Shown here piece after piece: positions 38,712-49,249 of a stretch of 52,699 nt of DNA. The position numbers were made by a program, and so were the translations under genes. The stretch comes from an uncultured Enterobacteriaceae bacterium (GTDB taxonomy: Bacteria > Pseudomonadota > Gammaproteobacteria > Enterobacterales > Enterobacteriaceae): contig CANRKT010000017.1 in assembly GCA_947631255.1 (NCBI GenBank), positions 1-52,699 of the forward strand, in the 5' to 3' direction. The notes below the pieces were generated by a model, which had not been told where the DNA came from, did no database searches, and saw nothing but the letters and a program-made list of their open reading frames with translations. Each line of letters starts with the position of its first letter. Position 1 is the first letter of the stretch.

Positions 38712-39432
38712 AGTCCAATCCTTTTATCCAATTTTGTGGGTACCGACTTGCTCGTGAATCATTAGCGCTACATGTTTTAGCCTAGGTTCAGGCCGGGGTT
38801 GCTATGAGTCACTCAGTGAGGCGGGCGTGGCAACATTGCAATATATTGAGCTACAAGAAATTTATCATATTGACTATAGTGCAATTTATTACACGGCATA
38901 AATATTACGCCATCATATTGAGTCACACTCTATTTCCCATCATCCCCCCCCCCTCTACGCCCCCCTGTTGGTTATTGTGATCCAGTTAACGTTGCTGTCT
39001 ATTCTGTGGTGTTGAGCACAACAATAAGGGTCAATATTTGTGTTCCAGATCACACATTTGTACTTACCATTGAACAAGTGTCCACACAGACTGTCCTGTC
39101 ATCCTCCCGTCTCCTCCCCCCATGAAAAACGTTGTCGCGGATGATTACCTGATGCGCACTCTCCCGCACTATCTGCATCATTGAAACACCACCACCAAAG
39201 AAAATGTTGTTCTGTTAATTCTTGGACGCTGAGGCATTAACCAACGTGTAGCTCTATACTCAGGTCGCGACGCCGTCCGGGGCAATCTTGCTACAGCATG
39301 ACGGTACGGCGCGCTGCAAGAGAATCATCAGGGTGCTGGAAATGACCGGTGAGTTATATCGGGATTTTCTTCCGCCATTTTCTTCAGTCTGGTTCACATG
39401 AAAAGTTGTTTGCGAAAGCGAAGGAGTAACAG
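38712..39432. promoter_or_regulatory. malE-malK divergent control region: CRP sites and MalT boxes
   Basis: CRP candidates are TGTGT-TCCAGA-TCACA at 39039-39054 (one mismatch), TGTGG-TGTTGA-GCACA at 39005-39020 (two mismatches) and a half-site TGTGA at 38976-38980. MalT boxes on the minus strand are GGGGATGA at 38940-38947, GGATGA within GGGAGGATGA at 39099-39108, and GGGGAGGAG at 39111-39119. E. coli has a similar array of MalT boxes flanking CRP sites between malE and malK, which act together on both promoters. The region is 721 bp, longer than in E. coli. I see no gene in it. Confidence 0.75.
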
Positions 39433-40542
39433 ATGGCTAATGTAACGCTAAGTGGCGTTTATAAAGCCTTTGGCGAGGCTGTGATTTCCAAAGATATCAA
39501 TCTGGAAATCGATGATGGTGAATTTGTGGTGTTTGTCGGGCCATCAGGGTGCGGAAAGTCAACGCTATTGCGAATGATTGCTGGTCTTGAGGATATCACC
39601 TCCGGTGAGTTGTTGATTGGTGGTAAGCGGATGAATGAAGTGCCGCCGTCTGAACGCGGTATCGGCATGGTGTTTCAGTCATATGCTCTTTATCCCCACC
39701 TGTCAGTGGCAGAGAACATGTCTTTCGGCCTGAAGCTGGCGGGTGTAAAGAAAGCGGAAATTAATCAAAAAGTAAACCAAGTCGCTGAAGTGCTGCAATT
39801 AGCTCATTTGCTGGATAGAAGACCAAAAGCGTTATCCGGTGGTCAGCGCCAGCGTGTCGCGATTGGCCGTACTTTGGTGGCAGAACCCGATGTATTTTTA
39901 CTTGATGAACCCCTTTCTAACCTCGATGCCGCACTGAGAGTTCAGATGCGTATTGAGATCTCCCGGCTTCATAAACGTCTGCAACGGACCATGATTTACG
40001 TCACCCATGATCAGGTCGAAGCCATGACCCTGGCGGACAAAATTGTCGTACTGGATGCTGGCAACGTGGCACAGGTCGGTAAGCCATTAGAGCTGTATCA
40101 CTACCCTGCCAACCGCTTTGTTGCGGGTTTTATCGGTTCGCCAAAAATGAATTTCTTACCGGTTAAAGTCACTGCCGTCGAGCCTCGCCAGGTTCAGGTT
40201 GAACTGCCAAACCGTCAGTTGGTGTGGCTGCCGGTAGAAGGTACTCATGTTCAGGTCGGAGCCAATATGTCTTTAGGTATTCGCCCGGAACATCTGCTGC
40301 CAAGCAACGCTTCTGAGGTCACGCTGGAAGGCGAGATTCAAGTGGTCGAGCAACTGGGTAATGAAACCCAAATTCATATTCAAATTCTGGCAATACGTCA
40401 GAACCTGGTGTACCGCCAGAACGACGTGGTGCTTGTAGAAGAAGGAGCAACATTTTCCATCGGTTTGCCACTACACCGCTGCCATCTATTCCGTGAAGAT
40501 GGTTCTGCCTGTAAGCGGCTGTACCAAGAGCTGGGCATCTAG
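39433..40542 (+). CDS. malK: Maltose ABC transporter ATPase MalK
   Basis: 369 residues (E. coli 371). Walker A is GPSGCGKST (residues 36-44), the Q-loop [14 protein letters not shown], the signature [13 protein letters not shown], Walker [14 protein letters not shown] and the H-loop [10 protein letters not shown]. The C-terminal regulatory domain (about 235-369) is the part that in E. coli binds MalT and EIIA-Glc. AAGGAG precedes the ATG. First gene of malK-lamB-malM. Confidence 0.98.
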   Translation: MANVTLSGVYKAFGEAVISKDINLEIDDGEFVVFVGPSGCGKSTLLRMIAGLEDITSGELLIGGKRMNEVPPSERGIGMVFQSYALYPHLSVAENMSFGLKLAGVKKAEINQKVNQVAEVLQLAHLLDRRPKALSGGQRQRVAIGRTLVAEPDVFLLDEPLSNLDAALRVQMRIEISRLHKRLQRTMIYVTHDQVEAMTLADKIVVLDAGNVAQVGKPLELYHYPANRFVAGFIGSPKMNFLPVKVTAVEPRQVQVELPNRQLVWLPVEGTHVQVGANMSLGIRPEHLLPSNASEVTLEGEIQVVEQLGNETQIHIQILAIRQNLVYRQNDVVLVEEGATFSIGLPLHRCHLFREDGSACKRLYQELGI

Positions 40543-40610
40543 TTACCACGATGCTGGTTCACGAAAAATGTTAAGTACGTATGCCGACAGGCAAATATAA
40601 CAGGAGATGA

Positions 40611-41903
<1,293 letters not shown>

Positions 41904-41916
41904 TAGCAGTAGTGAT

Positions 41917-41950
41917 GCAGCCGTTCTTTAGAACGGCTGCTCTCTTTTGA
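41917..41950 (+). terminator. Hairpin between lamB and malM, probable attenuator
   Basis: GCAGCCGTTC-TTTA-GAACGGCTGC is a 10-bp perfect stem followed by TCTCTTTT. The imperfect T tract fits partial termination, letting some transcripts run into malM as in E. coli. Confidence 0.8.
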
Positions 41951-42027
41951 TGGCGGTAGATTTGTTAACTTTGCCAACCTTGCCTGGGCACCGTTAACGC
42001 TGACGCTCAATATATGAGGGTATAACA

Positions 42028-42933
42028 ATGAAAAAAAATCTTCTGACACTCTGTCTGGCACTGGCTCTGGGGGTGACGACACCTTTAGCAGTACAAGCCA
42101 CCTCGACCATTTCTCCGGCTAATATCTCTATCGCACCAACCATTAGCACCTCCACATTACAGCAGTTACCCTGGCAGCCCTTAGTGCCGCCAGTAACGCA
42201 AGACGTTAAACTGACAGCCCAGAGTCCACATATTGCTCAGGGAAATGTTGACGGCGCTGTCGCCGCCTTTGCCATACCAGCCGATCGCGGCTCACTGGAA
42301 ATTACGCTCAGTAGCCTGGTGTCTGATAACAAACTCTTTGCCCCAAGCGTCCTGGTTCTTGATGAGCAAATGCGTCCGGCGGCCTATTATCCTGCCAGCT
42401 ATTTCACTTATGAAAAAGCTGGCATTATGGTCAGCGACCGACTGCAAGGGGTGATGAAACTGACCCCAGCCCTGGGCCAGAAACAAATATATCTGCTGGT
42501 CTACACCACGCGCGATGAGTTAGCAAAAAGCACCACTTTACTGGCCCCAGCCAAGGCCTATGCCATGGGCGTGGGCAACGCCGTACCTAATATTCCCGAC
42601 CCTGTGGCTAAACATACTCCAACCGGTGACTTGAAAATTAAAGTCGTCGCGGAACAAGCCATGGGCAACATTATGATTGGTCTGATACAGCAAGCACCCG
42701 CCGCCGCACCTGTCATAGTGGGTAATACCACGCAACCGGCCGTCAGCCCGGCGCCAGCCAAACCAGCAGCACCGGTGCTAAGTGAGACCGAAAATTACTT
42801 TAATCAGGCGATTAAAGATGCGGTGAAAGCAGGAGATGTCGATAAGGCACTGAAATTGTTAAATGAAGCGGAGAATTTGGGTTCCACCACGGCCCGACAA
42901 ACCTTTATTGGTAGTGTAAAAGGCAAGGGTTAA
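42028..42933 (+). CDS. malM: Periplasmic maltose operon protein MalM
   Basis: A 301-residue exported protein (E. coli 306). Signal peptide 1-25 ends LAVQA before TSTISPANI. It includes a conserved ADRGSLEITLSSLV segment and an Ala/Pro-rich linker (about 225-250) typical of MalM, before a helical C-terminal part. It belongs to the mal regulon, but its function is still unclear even in E. coli. GAGGG precedes the ATG. It is the last gene of the malK operon. Confidence 0.95.
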   Translation: MKKNLLTLCLALALGVTTPLAVQATSTISPANISIAPTISTSTLQQLPWQPLVPPVTQDVKLTAQSPHIAQGNVDGAVAAFAIPADRGSLEITLSSLVSDNKLFAPSVLVLDEQMRPAAYYPASYFTYEKAGIMVSDRLQGVMKLTPALGQKQIYLLVYTTRDELAKSTTLLAPAKAYAMGVGNAVPNIPDPVAKHTPTGDLKIKVVAEQAMGNIMIGLIQQAPAAAPVIVGNTTQPAVSPAPAKPAAPVLSETENYFNQAIKDAVKAGDVDKALKLLNEAENLGSTTARQTFIGSVKGKG

Positions 42934-42965
42934 CTCCCTAAGCTGCCAAGCATGGCTCGATGACT

Positions 42966-42990
42966 GGTGCGCTTTGGCGCACCTTTTTTT
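42966..42990 (+). terminator. Rho-independent terminator of malK-lamB-malM
   Basis: GGTGCGC-TTTG-GCGCACC followed by seven T residues, 33 bp after the malM stop. Confidence 0.95.
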
Positions 42991-43252
42991 ATTGAGGTTG
43001 ACGGTAAACATGCATTTCAGGATTAATACGGCTATCGTGAGCAACGTCTTTTGAATCTTTTATCGTAATAATATCAGTTTTGTCAAACTGACCACCTGTC
43101 GCGACATAAGAGAAGCTTAAAGAGTTCTGAGGTTTGTGGACGCTACCAGATGGAATGTTAACGATATGTCCAGAATGCTGACTTCTCATTTTTAACACTG
43201 ACTGAATTAAAACAATGGCTGTCAGCCATATTAATTTGTTTCTCAGATGCAA
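42989..43252 (-). CDS. Possible small membrane or exported protein, unknown (87 aa)
   Basis: The open frame reads from a TTG at 43252 (no clear ribosome-binding site) and ends at the malM terminator. Residues about 4-20 (RNKLIWLTAIVLIQSVL) are hydrophobic like a signal anchor. The rest is polar and protein-like (NSLSFSYVATGGQFDK, then DVAHDSRINPEMHVYRQ). The first ATG is 21 codons in and would remove the hydrophobic part. I do not recognise a family. The convergent position against malM and normal residue usage favour a gene, while the start codon argues against it. Confidence 0.4.
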   Translation of the reverse strand: MHLRNKLIWLTAIVLIQSVLKMRSQHSGHIVNIPSGSVHKPQNSLSFSYVATGGQFDKTDIITIKDSKDVAHDSRINPEMHVYRQPQ

Positions 43253-43425
43253 TTCTGTGGAAATCTATTTCTACAATATGAAAGGATACGATGAGAAGCA
43301 AACATACTCGCTATTGTGTCAATGAGTAATACTAAACGAAAATTTACCTTTCTGGCATTGACACTAAAATATTATTGGGGGTACTTTTATATACGTATTA
43401 GTCTTCACCCCTCACTGGAGTTAAC

Positions 43426-43851
43426 ATGAATACTATATTGAAATCTTCGCTGGCATTAGCACTGATAACTGCATCAGGATTTTCGCTAGCAGCAACAACC
43501 GAAACAGTTAAAAATCCCCTTAGCGTTCACGTACTTAACCTACAAACAGGTCTGCCTTCAGAAGGGTTAACCGTATTACTTGATAAAAAAGAAGGTGATA
43601 AATGGGTTCGCTTAAATTCTGCTGTCACTAATGATAATGGCCGTATTGCGGGCCTGTATCCGGAAGGAAAAGATATTGAACCCGGTAATTATCGTGTTAC
43701 ATTTGAAACTGGTGATTACTACGCTGCTCAAAAACAAGATACCTTTTTCACTGACATTCCCGTTATTATTAATGTGAAAAAATCCGGTGAACATTATCAT
43801 GTACCTTTATTGCTGAGCCAGTATGGGTATTCAACTTACCGCGGCAGTTAA
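43426..43851 (+). CDS. hiuH: 5-hydroxyisourate hydrolase, periplasmic transthyretin-like protein
   Basis: 141 residues. Signal peptide 1-23 (ending FSLAA) makes it periplasmic. The mature HIUase fold starts NPLSVHVLNLQTGLPSEGL with the catalytic His; Arg lies in KWVRLNSAVTNDNGRI, and the end is EHYHVPLLLSQYGYSTYRGS, where the C-terminal YRGS is the family signature. It hydrolyses 5-hydroxyisourate to OHCU in urate breakdown. No other purine genes are near. GGAG lies upstream of the ATG. E. coli and Salmonella carry similar exported versions. Confidence 0.93.
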   Translation: MNTILKSSLALALITASGFSLAATTETVKNPLSVHVLNLQTGLPSEGLTVLLDKKEGDKWVRLNSAVTNDNGRIAGLYPEGKDIEPGNYRVTFETGDYYAAQKQDTFFTDIPVIINVKKSGEHYHVPLLLSQYGYSTYRGS

Positions 43852-44048
43852 AATAATTACAGTGCTAATAATTTAATAACTTTACTTGAGTGATAAAGGT
43901 TTTATCAATGCCGGGAACTTATAAAGTTAAAACACTGTTCACCAATGAATACTCTAATGCGGCAAAACGCTAAAACAAACAATTTAATAACAAACAGGAG
44001 ATAAATAATACGCTTTTATTATAACGTTTTTATAACCTAAAAGAAGTC

Positions 44049-44084
44049 AAAAAATGGACGCCACCTGATAAAGGTAAAGCGTCC
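44049..44084 (-). terminator. Rho-independent terminator of yoaC
   Basis: On the minus strand GGACGC pairs with GCGTCC, enclosing a second short stem (ACCT / AGGT), followed by ATTTTTT. It starts 27 bp after the yoaC stop. Confidence 0.85.
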
Positions 44085-44111
44085 AGCCGAATCATTGAAT
44101 AAGCCTGTGAT

Positions 44112-44411
44112 TTATACTAGCTCCCTGAGCTGCTCCAGCATATAGGAAGAAAAGTACTCTGGATTTTTGATAACAATATGTTCGCCGGAATCAATCCTGT
44201 CAGCCCACTCGACAATTTTACTGGTAAAACCTGTATTCCACCCGTCCTGATTTCCACGAGCCGTAATATCAGTGGCATTAGTAGATATGCCCAACTCTTT
44301 CAAATACTTAAGCATTCCTTTAATCGTACTTTCATCCATCGAATGAGGTTCTGGTGCTGAGGTATCCATGCCGCCAATGAAGTCCAACGCTTTATCAATT
44401 ACTGCTGCCAT
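44112..44411 (-). CDS. yoaC: DUF1889 family protein YoaC
   Basis: A 99-residue soluble protein. The start AAVIDKALDFIGGMDTSAPEP, the central GMLKYLKELGISTNATDIT and the end IVIKNPEYFSSYMLEQLREL follow E. coli YoaC closely over the full length. The function is unknown; the family is small and limited to Enterobacterales as far as I know. It is a single-gene unit with its own terminator, convergent with hiuH. Confidence 0.9.
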   Translation of the reverse strand: MAAVIDKALDFIGGMDTSAPEPHSMDESTIKGMLKYLKELGISTNATDITARGNQDGWNTGFTSKIVEWADRIDSGEHIVIKNPEYFSSYMLEQLRELV

Positions 44412-44621
44412 ATTCTTATCCTTAAAATTGACTCTGTAATAAATAATCCAATAATATGGTCAGATATTAAGTAGGAAATCAAAGAGAACATTGCGTTTAT
44501 CATCTCTACCTCCCATTATTTATAATATCAGACAGAACATTATTCAGCTTCATCGTGGCGGTGCTATACTTACTGGCTGCCATATGGCTTTTATCTGACA
44601 GCCAATCAAGATTTTACTTTG

Positions 44622-45572
44622 CTATGTATAGCGTGAATCTCCCGCTAAATACTGCCTCACTTCCCGGTAAGCGCTAAATATGCAGTCCAGATGTGTACTG
44701 TTTTCAAGTAGCTGGAACCGAATCCGGGTATTACCGTGCTGACTGACGAAGTCAGCTAATGACTGGGCACTAAAGAGTTCATCGCGCCCGGCAGCTAAGA
44801 AGAGAGTGGGCAGTGGCAGTGCAGCCAGCTGCCTATCAGGATGGCGCGGTGTCAACGCATTGGCCATATTAACGCTGTACTGACTGACAAGACCGGGTGT
44901 CGTAGCCAGTACGGAGTCAGGAAAATTAAGTCTGATGGCCGGGTACTGTCCAAACAAGAAGCCCCCACTCATCGCATTAATGATAAATGGCCACTTACGG
45001 ACTTTCGCAAAGCTTTTGGTGATAGTGGTAGCAGGCGCAATTCTGGCAAAAGGACCGAGTTCAGGGGCCAGCATGATCAGACTATCGGCATGTTGCTGGA
45101 ATGGATAGCGGGTCAGATAATTCAGTAACATGCCAGCACCGCTGGAATGGCCGAATAGATGTTTACGCGCTTGTGGAAAACGGCTGTTGATTTCACCTAA
45201 CAGAGTATCAACATCTTCCCAGATACGTTCCGGACTCTCGACTTTCCCGCGATCTCCCGCGGATCCGCCATGACCACGAATATCGACCAGGCAGACAGCA
45301 ACTCCCGGAATAGTACTCAGTTGCAGAGCCAGAATGGGATAGCCAGCAGCGCGATTAACACCACCGCCATGATAAACAATCACCACATGATCCGGTTCAT
45401 CATGCTGTAAATAGAGGGAATAACAGAGTCCTTCCACACTACCATCGGTGATAATGGCGCTATCGCTCAGGGTTTCGTCGTAGTATTTTGCTTGTGTAGT
45501 ATAGTGATGAAAGTCAATCACGATAGGGTTTCCGTCTGCATGTTCTAATATAAGTGTAATACTTATCTGCAA
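44622..45572 (-). CDS. Alpha/beta hydrolase (serine lipase/aminopeptidase S33-like)
   Basis: A 316-residue cytoplasmic alpha/beta hydrolase. The HGGG oxyanion segment is VVIVYHGGGVNRAAGYP, the nucleophile elbow GHSSGAG, the acid AAGRDELFSAQ and the catalytic His STHLDCIFS. The sequence DIRGHGGSAGDRGKV is typical of monoacylglycerol lipase/S33-like enzymes. The reading starts with TTG at 45572; no ATG is available before the core fold, so a non-ATG start is needed. It follows the ROK kinase gene on the same strand (132-bp gap) and may be co-transcribed. The substrate is unknown. Confidence 0.8.
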   Translation of the reverse strand: MQISITLILEHADGNPIVIDFHHYTTQAKYYDETLSDSAIITDGSVEGLCYSLYLQHDEPDHVVIVYHGGGVNRAAGYPILALQLSTIPGVAVCLVDIRGHGGSAGDRGKVESPERIWEDVDTLLGEINSRFPQARKHLFGHSSGAGMLLNYLTRYPFQQHADSLIMLAPELGPFARIAPATTITKSFAKVRKWPFIINAMSGGFLFGQYPAIRLNFPDSVLATTPGLVSQYSVNMANALTPRHPDRQLAALPLPTLFLAAGRDELFSAQSLADFVSQHGNTRIRFQLLENSTHLDCIFSAYREVRQYLAGDSRYT

Positions 45573-45704
45573 ACAATTATCCGCTAACCTTGGTTATCAG
45601 GCAACTGACTCAATCCTTCCTGTTGCTGTTCTGCAACCCTGCCGCCCCACAGAAATCCTTCTTTCAATCCTGATATCTTCTTTTCCTCGATGAGATATGA
45701 CGGG

Positions 45705-46583
45705 TCACAATAGGTCAGATTGCTGATTAAAATGGTAAACCGCACCGATAAGCCCGGCATCATTACCCTGGCTGACCACATCGATATATTGATCGATACC
45801 GAACCAAGCCAGATGTTTACGGAGTAGTGCAATGAAACCAGAGCGTTCAACAATGCCACCTCCGATAAAAATAGTCTGAGGATCAAACAGATTCACCAGG
45901 TTATAGAGACCAATCCCCAAATTATTGAGAAAATCATCAACCAGACGCTGACAAATGAGGTCACCGGAATCGTATAGTGCGAAGACATCTTCGCCAGTCA
46001 CTTCACTTAACGTCAGTCCGGAATAATCTGCATAGTTCTGCCGTAAAATACGCAGCGTGCAGGTTTCATTCATGGTGTAACGGTGGATATTCCGTGGTCC
46101 GGGGCGCTCAGTCACCATATAGCCAAATTCTCCGGCGCGAAAACGTGCCCCATGCACCAGCTGATTGTTACAGAGAATGGCGCCGCCAATCCCTGTGCCA
46201 ATAGTCATCACTAAGCAGTTAGCCATAAAAGCCGCTTTACCCTGCCAGCGCTCAGCAAGTAATACACAGTTCGCGTCATTTTCAATTGTCACCGGAAGAT
46301 TGGTCTGTTCCTGCAGCCAGGTTTTAATATCAAAGTTATCAAAACGGCGAATTGCACCGCCCATCTCAATAAAACCTGTATGTGGGTTCACATAACCCGG
46401 AGCACTAATAGCGATACCTTCACACTTAGGATGTTCCACCAGCCATTGTTGAATGGCCTGCAAAATTTGCTCACCATCACTCTCATTAACTGATACTTTT
46501 CCCTTTTCCAGTATCTTGCCACCAGAAGATATCATCCCCATTTTTAGGGCAGTACCACCGATATCAAATGCCGCAATATTCAT
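45705..46583 (-). CDS. ROK-family sugar kinase (BglK-like)
   Basis: A 292-residue actin-fold kinase. The phosphate-binding motif is FDIGGTALKMG, the sugar-binding region IAISAPGYVNPHTG and TIENDANCVLLAE (catalytic Asp), and the second phosphate loop MTIGTGIGGAIL. The usual ROK zinc motif CxCGxxGC is absent and the zinc-binding His of GEFGH is Tyr (GEFGYM), as in beta-glucoside kinases and related enzymes. It has no DNA-binding domain, so it is a kinase and not a repressor. AGGAAG/GAGG lie upstream. A palindrome at 46658-46674 lies in its promoter region. Confidence 0.88.
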   Translation of the reverse strand: MNIAAFDIGGTALKMGMISSGGKILEKGKVSVNESDGEQILQAIQQWLVEHPKCEGIAISAPGYVNPHTGFIEMGGAIRRFDNFDIKTWLQEQTNLPVTIENDANCVLLAERWQGKAAFMANCLVMTIGTGIGGAILCNNQLVHGARFRAGEFGYMVTERPGPRNIHRYTMNETCTLRILRQNYADYSGLTLSEVTGEDVFALYDSGDLICQRLVDDFLNNLGIGLYNLVNLFDPQTIFIGGGIVERSGFIALLRKHLAWFGIDQYIDVVSQGNDAGLIGAVYHFNQQSDLL

Positions 46584-46657
46584 GCGATGACCTCTTCCTA
46601 CCAGAGACTTAATTGATGACGTTCCCTTCCTCTTAAGAAAAGGAACACGATGGCATG

Positions 46658-46674
46658 CTGGTATGGTTTACCAG
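46658..46674. promoter_or_regulatory. Operator-like inverted repeat upstream of the ROK kinase
   Basis: CTGGTA-TGGTT-TACCAG has perfect 6-bp arms and contains TGGTTTACCA, which fits the TGGT-N2/3-ACCA type of site bound by GntR-family FCD regulators such as UxuR, PdhR and LldR. It lies 75 bp upstream of the kinase start. An FCD regulator is encoded at 51953-52597, but that it binds here is only a guess. Confidence 0.45.
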
Positions 46675-47268
46675 TAAACAAAGCTTAAGGAATAATAAAT
46701 ATCTCGCCAGTAAAAAATGATAGCCAACGAAATTGAAATATATTCATGAGTCATGAATCGTGTTTTATAAAAAAATAGCAATAGACGTGCTAGCAGATCT
46801 ACGATTAACCCAGATAGCATTGATAATCATATAATCTTAAAATTAGTGTGCTGAAACGGATACGGCGACCTCCCGCATGAGGTAACTCAAAAGTCGATAT
46901 CAGCATTATCAGTCGCCTGAAATAACATAAGATGTAGAAACCATCTTTAACTGGCGCTGTGCTGCCAAACTTGGCCGGGAAGTCATTTCTGCAAGGCAGA
47001 ATTAGTTAGTAAGTGATTACTACTTTATTTAAATGCTGAACCAACCGCTTATATCCAGCATGAGCTGATAGCCCGGTTTAGTGGACCTCTGGCAGGTTTA
47101 TTGCTTGCGACCCACAAACAATTGTAAGTACACACTAACAATTGATAATAAAACATGAATACAGATGGTTACGGGGCTGTTGTCTTGAATTTATTGGCAT
47201 AATCTCTGATGTAGATTTAAATATTTCCCGAGCATATGAGGGAGAGGTTTATCACCCCTCCCCCTAAT
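46675..47268. other. Intergenic stretch with a possible protein-tail remnant
   Basis: Most of this AT-rich stretch shows no gene. At 47014-47127 on the plus strand an open frame reads NAEPTAYIQHELIARFSG followed by a hydrophobic end (LAGLLLATHKQL) and a stop; it has no start codon or ribosome-binding site and may be the tail of a lost gene. A GC-rich imperfect hairpin at about 47240-47264 (GGGAGAGG / CCCCTCCC) precedes the TRAP genes on the minus strand side and could be a weak terminator. Confidence 0.3.
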
Positions 47269-48561
47269 CTAGGAGGTTAGCCAGCCAAGGGGGGCCATCA
47301 CCAGTGAGGGGAACAGCACCAGCAGGAATAACACCATAAACTGCGCCAGGACAAACGGCCAGACCCCCGCAATAGCCTGGTTCATTGGCAATTGTGCAAC
47401 TCCTCGCACCACATTAAGCACATTCCCTGCGGGCGGTGTTAATAATCCGATAGCATTATTCATGATAAACAGAATACCGAAATAAACCGGATCAATACCT
47501 GCCTGGATCACTACTGGCAGTAATACTGGTGTCAGGATCAGAATCGTCGGTGTAAAGTCCATAAACATACCGATCAGAATAATAATGCCCATCATCACCA
47601 GAAGCATCATTGTCGGGCTGTCACTTAGTGGTAACAGCATTTGGGCGAAAGCAGCGGGAATATTTGCTACGGTAATCATATAAGCAGACAGCATGGCCGC
47701 TGCGACCATAAGCATTATCACTGCAGTCATGTTCGCGGCATTGGCACAAAGCTTATAGAAATTGCGCAGCTTAATTTCACGGTAAATAAAGCAGCCAACA
47801 AATAATGAATAAACAGATGCCACTACTGCCGCTTCAGTGGGGGTGAATATCCCCATCCGCAGGCCGACAATGATAATCACTGGTAACATCAATGCCCAGC
47901 CACTGCGGGCGGTCTCTTTTAAACGCTCGCGCATCGGCATTTTAGGATATACCTTCAGGCGTCCCTCTTTACCGGACTTACGCATCAGGATATTCCAAGT
48001 AAAAATCAGTGCCAGGGCCATCAGTAAGCCGGGCACAATACCCGCCATAAAGAGTTTGGTTATCGAGACGTTGCCAATAATCCCAAACAGAATCAGTCCT
48101 ATTGATGGCGGTAATACCGGGGCAATCACCCCTCCGGCACCAATCAAACCCGCTGAACGCGCAGTATCGTAACCTCCAGCACGCATCATCGGTAACAGCA
48201 TAGCTGCCAACGCCGCAGTATCAGCGACCGCTGAACCTGAGAGACTTGCCATAATAAGTGCAGCAAATACGACGACATAGCCCAGACCGCCAGGGATATG
48301 TCCGACCCATGCAACAGCCAGATTAACAATACGTTTTGAAATACCACCAGCCAGCATAAATTCGCCAGCCAGCAGGAAGAATGGAATGGCGAGCAGAGCA
48401 AAATTATCTGCTCCTGGAATAATAGTTTGAATGATGATCTGCGGGTCAAACATCCCTTGTACCAGCATCAAGGCAACGCCGCTGAGCAACAAGGAGAAAG
48501 CCACGGGAACTCCGAGCGCTAAGGAGCCCAACAACGTGATGACAAATATTCCGATAATCAT
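47269..48561 (-). CDS. TRAP transporter large permease, DctM subunit
   Basis: A 430-residue integral membrane protein with about 12 hydrophobic segments, starting MIIGIFVITLLGSLALGVPV. The segments ALLAIPFFLLAGEFMLAGGI, GSAVADTAALAAMLLPMM and IGLLTPPAGNVLNVVRGVA are hallmarks of DctM. It is the sodium-coupled translocating subunit. AGGAAAG precedes the ATG. It is the last gene of a dctP-Q-M operon, 71 bp after dctQ. Confidence 0.93.
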   Translation of the reverse strand: MIIGIFVITLLGSLALGVPVAFSLLLSGVALMLVQGMFDPQIIIQTIIPGADNFALLAIPFFLLAGEFMLAGGISKRIVNLAVAWVGHIPGGLGYVVVFAALIMASLSGSAVADTAALAAMLLPMMRAGGYDTARSAGLIGAGGVIAPVLPPSIGLILFGIIGNVSITKLFMAGIVPGLLMALALIFTWNILMRKSGKEGRLKVYPKMPMRERLKETARSGWALMLPVIIIVGLRMGIFTPTEAAVVASVYSLFVGCFIYREIKLRNFYKLCANAANMTAVIMLMVAAAMLSAYMITVANIPAAFAQMLLPLSDSPTMMLLVMMGIIILIGMFMDFTPTILILTPVLLPVVIQAGIDPVYFGILFIMNNAIGLLTPPAGNVLNVVRGVAQLPMNQAIAGVWPFVLAQFMVLFLLVLFPSLVMAPLGWLTS

Positions 48562-48632
48562 AGTCTTTCCTGATATTAGAAAGGATCACTGTCTAAGCAA
48601 TCAGACGAATAGCCATATGCTTTCGTCAGGTG

Positions 48633-49136
48633 CTATTTACTGCTTGCTACCATCGAGTATTCAGCCTCGTCCACCCGTCCCATAAACAGGCGGACAATAT
48701 TATTCAGGGAGATAATGCCCATACTGGCAGAAGAGAGATAAATAACGCCATAGACCATCAGCAGAGGTATTTCACTCACTGGAGCCGGGTCATCGGCGAA
48801 GATATCGTGTTGTAACCAAAGACCGTAAAACATCAGAACGCAGCAGATAAATACCAGAAACTGGCTAATACCCCAGCAAACTTTTCTTGAACTTTTCGGT
48901 AACAATACTTGGACAGTATCAACACTCAGCTGCTTCTGATTGCGGGAAGCAACAATCGCACCGAGGAAAATGACCCAGAAAAAACAGAACCGGGCGAGTT
49001 CGTCTGAAATAGGAAAACCGGAATGGAAGCCGTACCGCATAATAACGTTACCGAAAACCATCACCATCATGCAGACCATGCATAACACCATGACAGCTTC
49101 CAGCGCTTTAAAGAAAATATTAATTAACCACTGCAT
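48633..49136 (-). CDS. TRAP transporter small permease, DctQ subunit
   Basis: A 167-residue membrane protein with four predicted helices. DctQ motifs are MVFGNVIMRYGFHSGFPISD (helix 1 end and ELARF) and FFWVIFLGAIVASRNQKQLSV. It scaffolds DctM. GGAGG lies four bases before the ATG at 49136. The gap to dctP is 113 bp, without a clear terminator. Confidence 0.92.
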   Translation of the reverse strand: MQWLINIFFKALEAVMVLCMVCMMVMVFGNVIMRYGFHSGFPISDELARFCFFWVIFLGAIVASRNQKQLSVDTVQVLLPKSSRKVCWGISQFLVFICCVLMFYGLWLQHDIFADDPAPVSEIPLLMVYGVIYLSSASMGIISLNNIVRLFMGRVDEAEYSMVASSK

Positions 49137-49249
49137 ATTCCCTCCAGGGATATAATGCCACCATGCCTGCCAAAGAGCAGCGGACAGGAATGAAGCCCCA
49201 GCTAACTATGCTATTTCGCTGAGGCCACGGAACATTATTACGGGTAAAT

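Noticed and set aside
43358-43390. Promoter with TTGACA before hiuH
   Set aside because: TTGACA is perfect, but no acceptable -10 box lies 16-18 bp downstream; the nearest AT-rich hexamer is about 21 bp away.
43909-43974. 21-codon ORF after hiuH (MPGTYKVKTLFTNEYSNAAKR)
   Set aside because: It reads smoothly but has no clear ribosome-binding site, and it is too short to support without conservation data.
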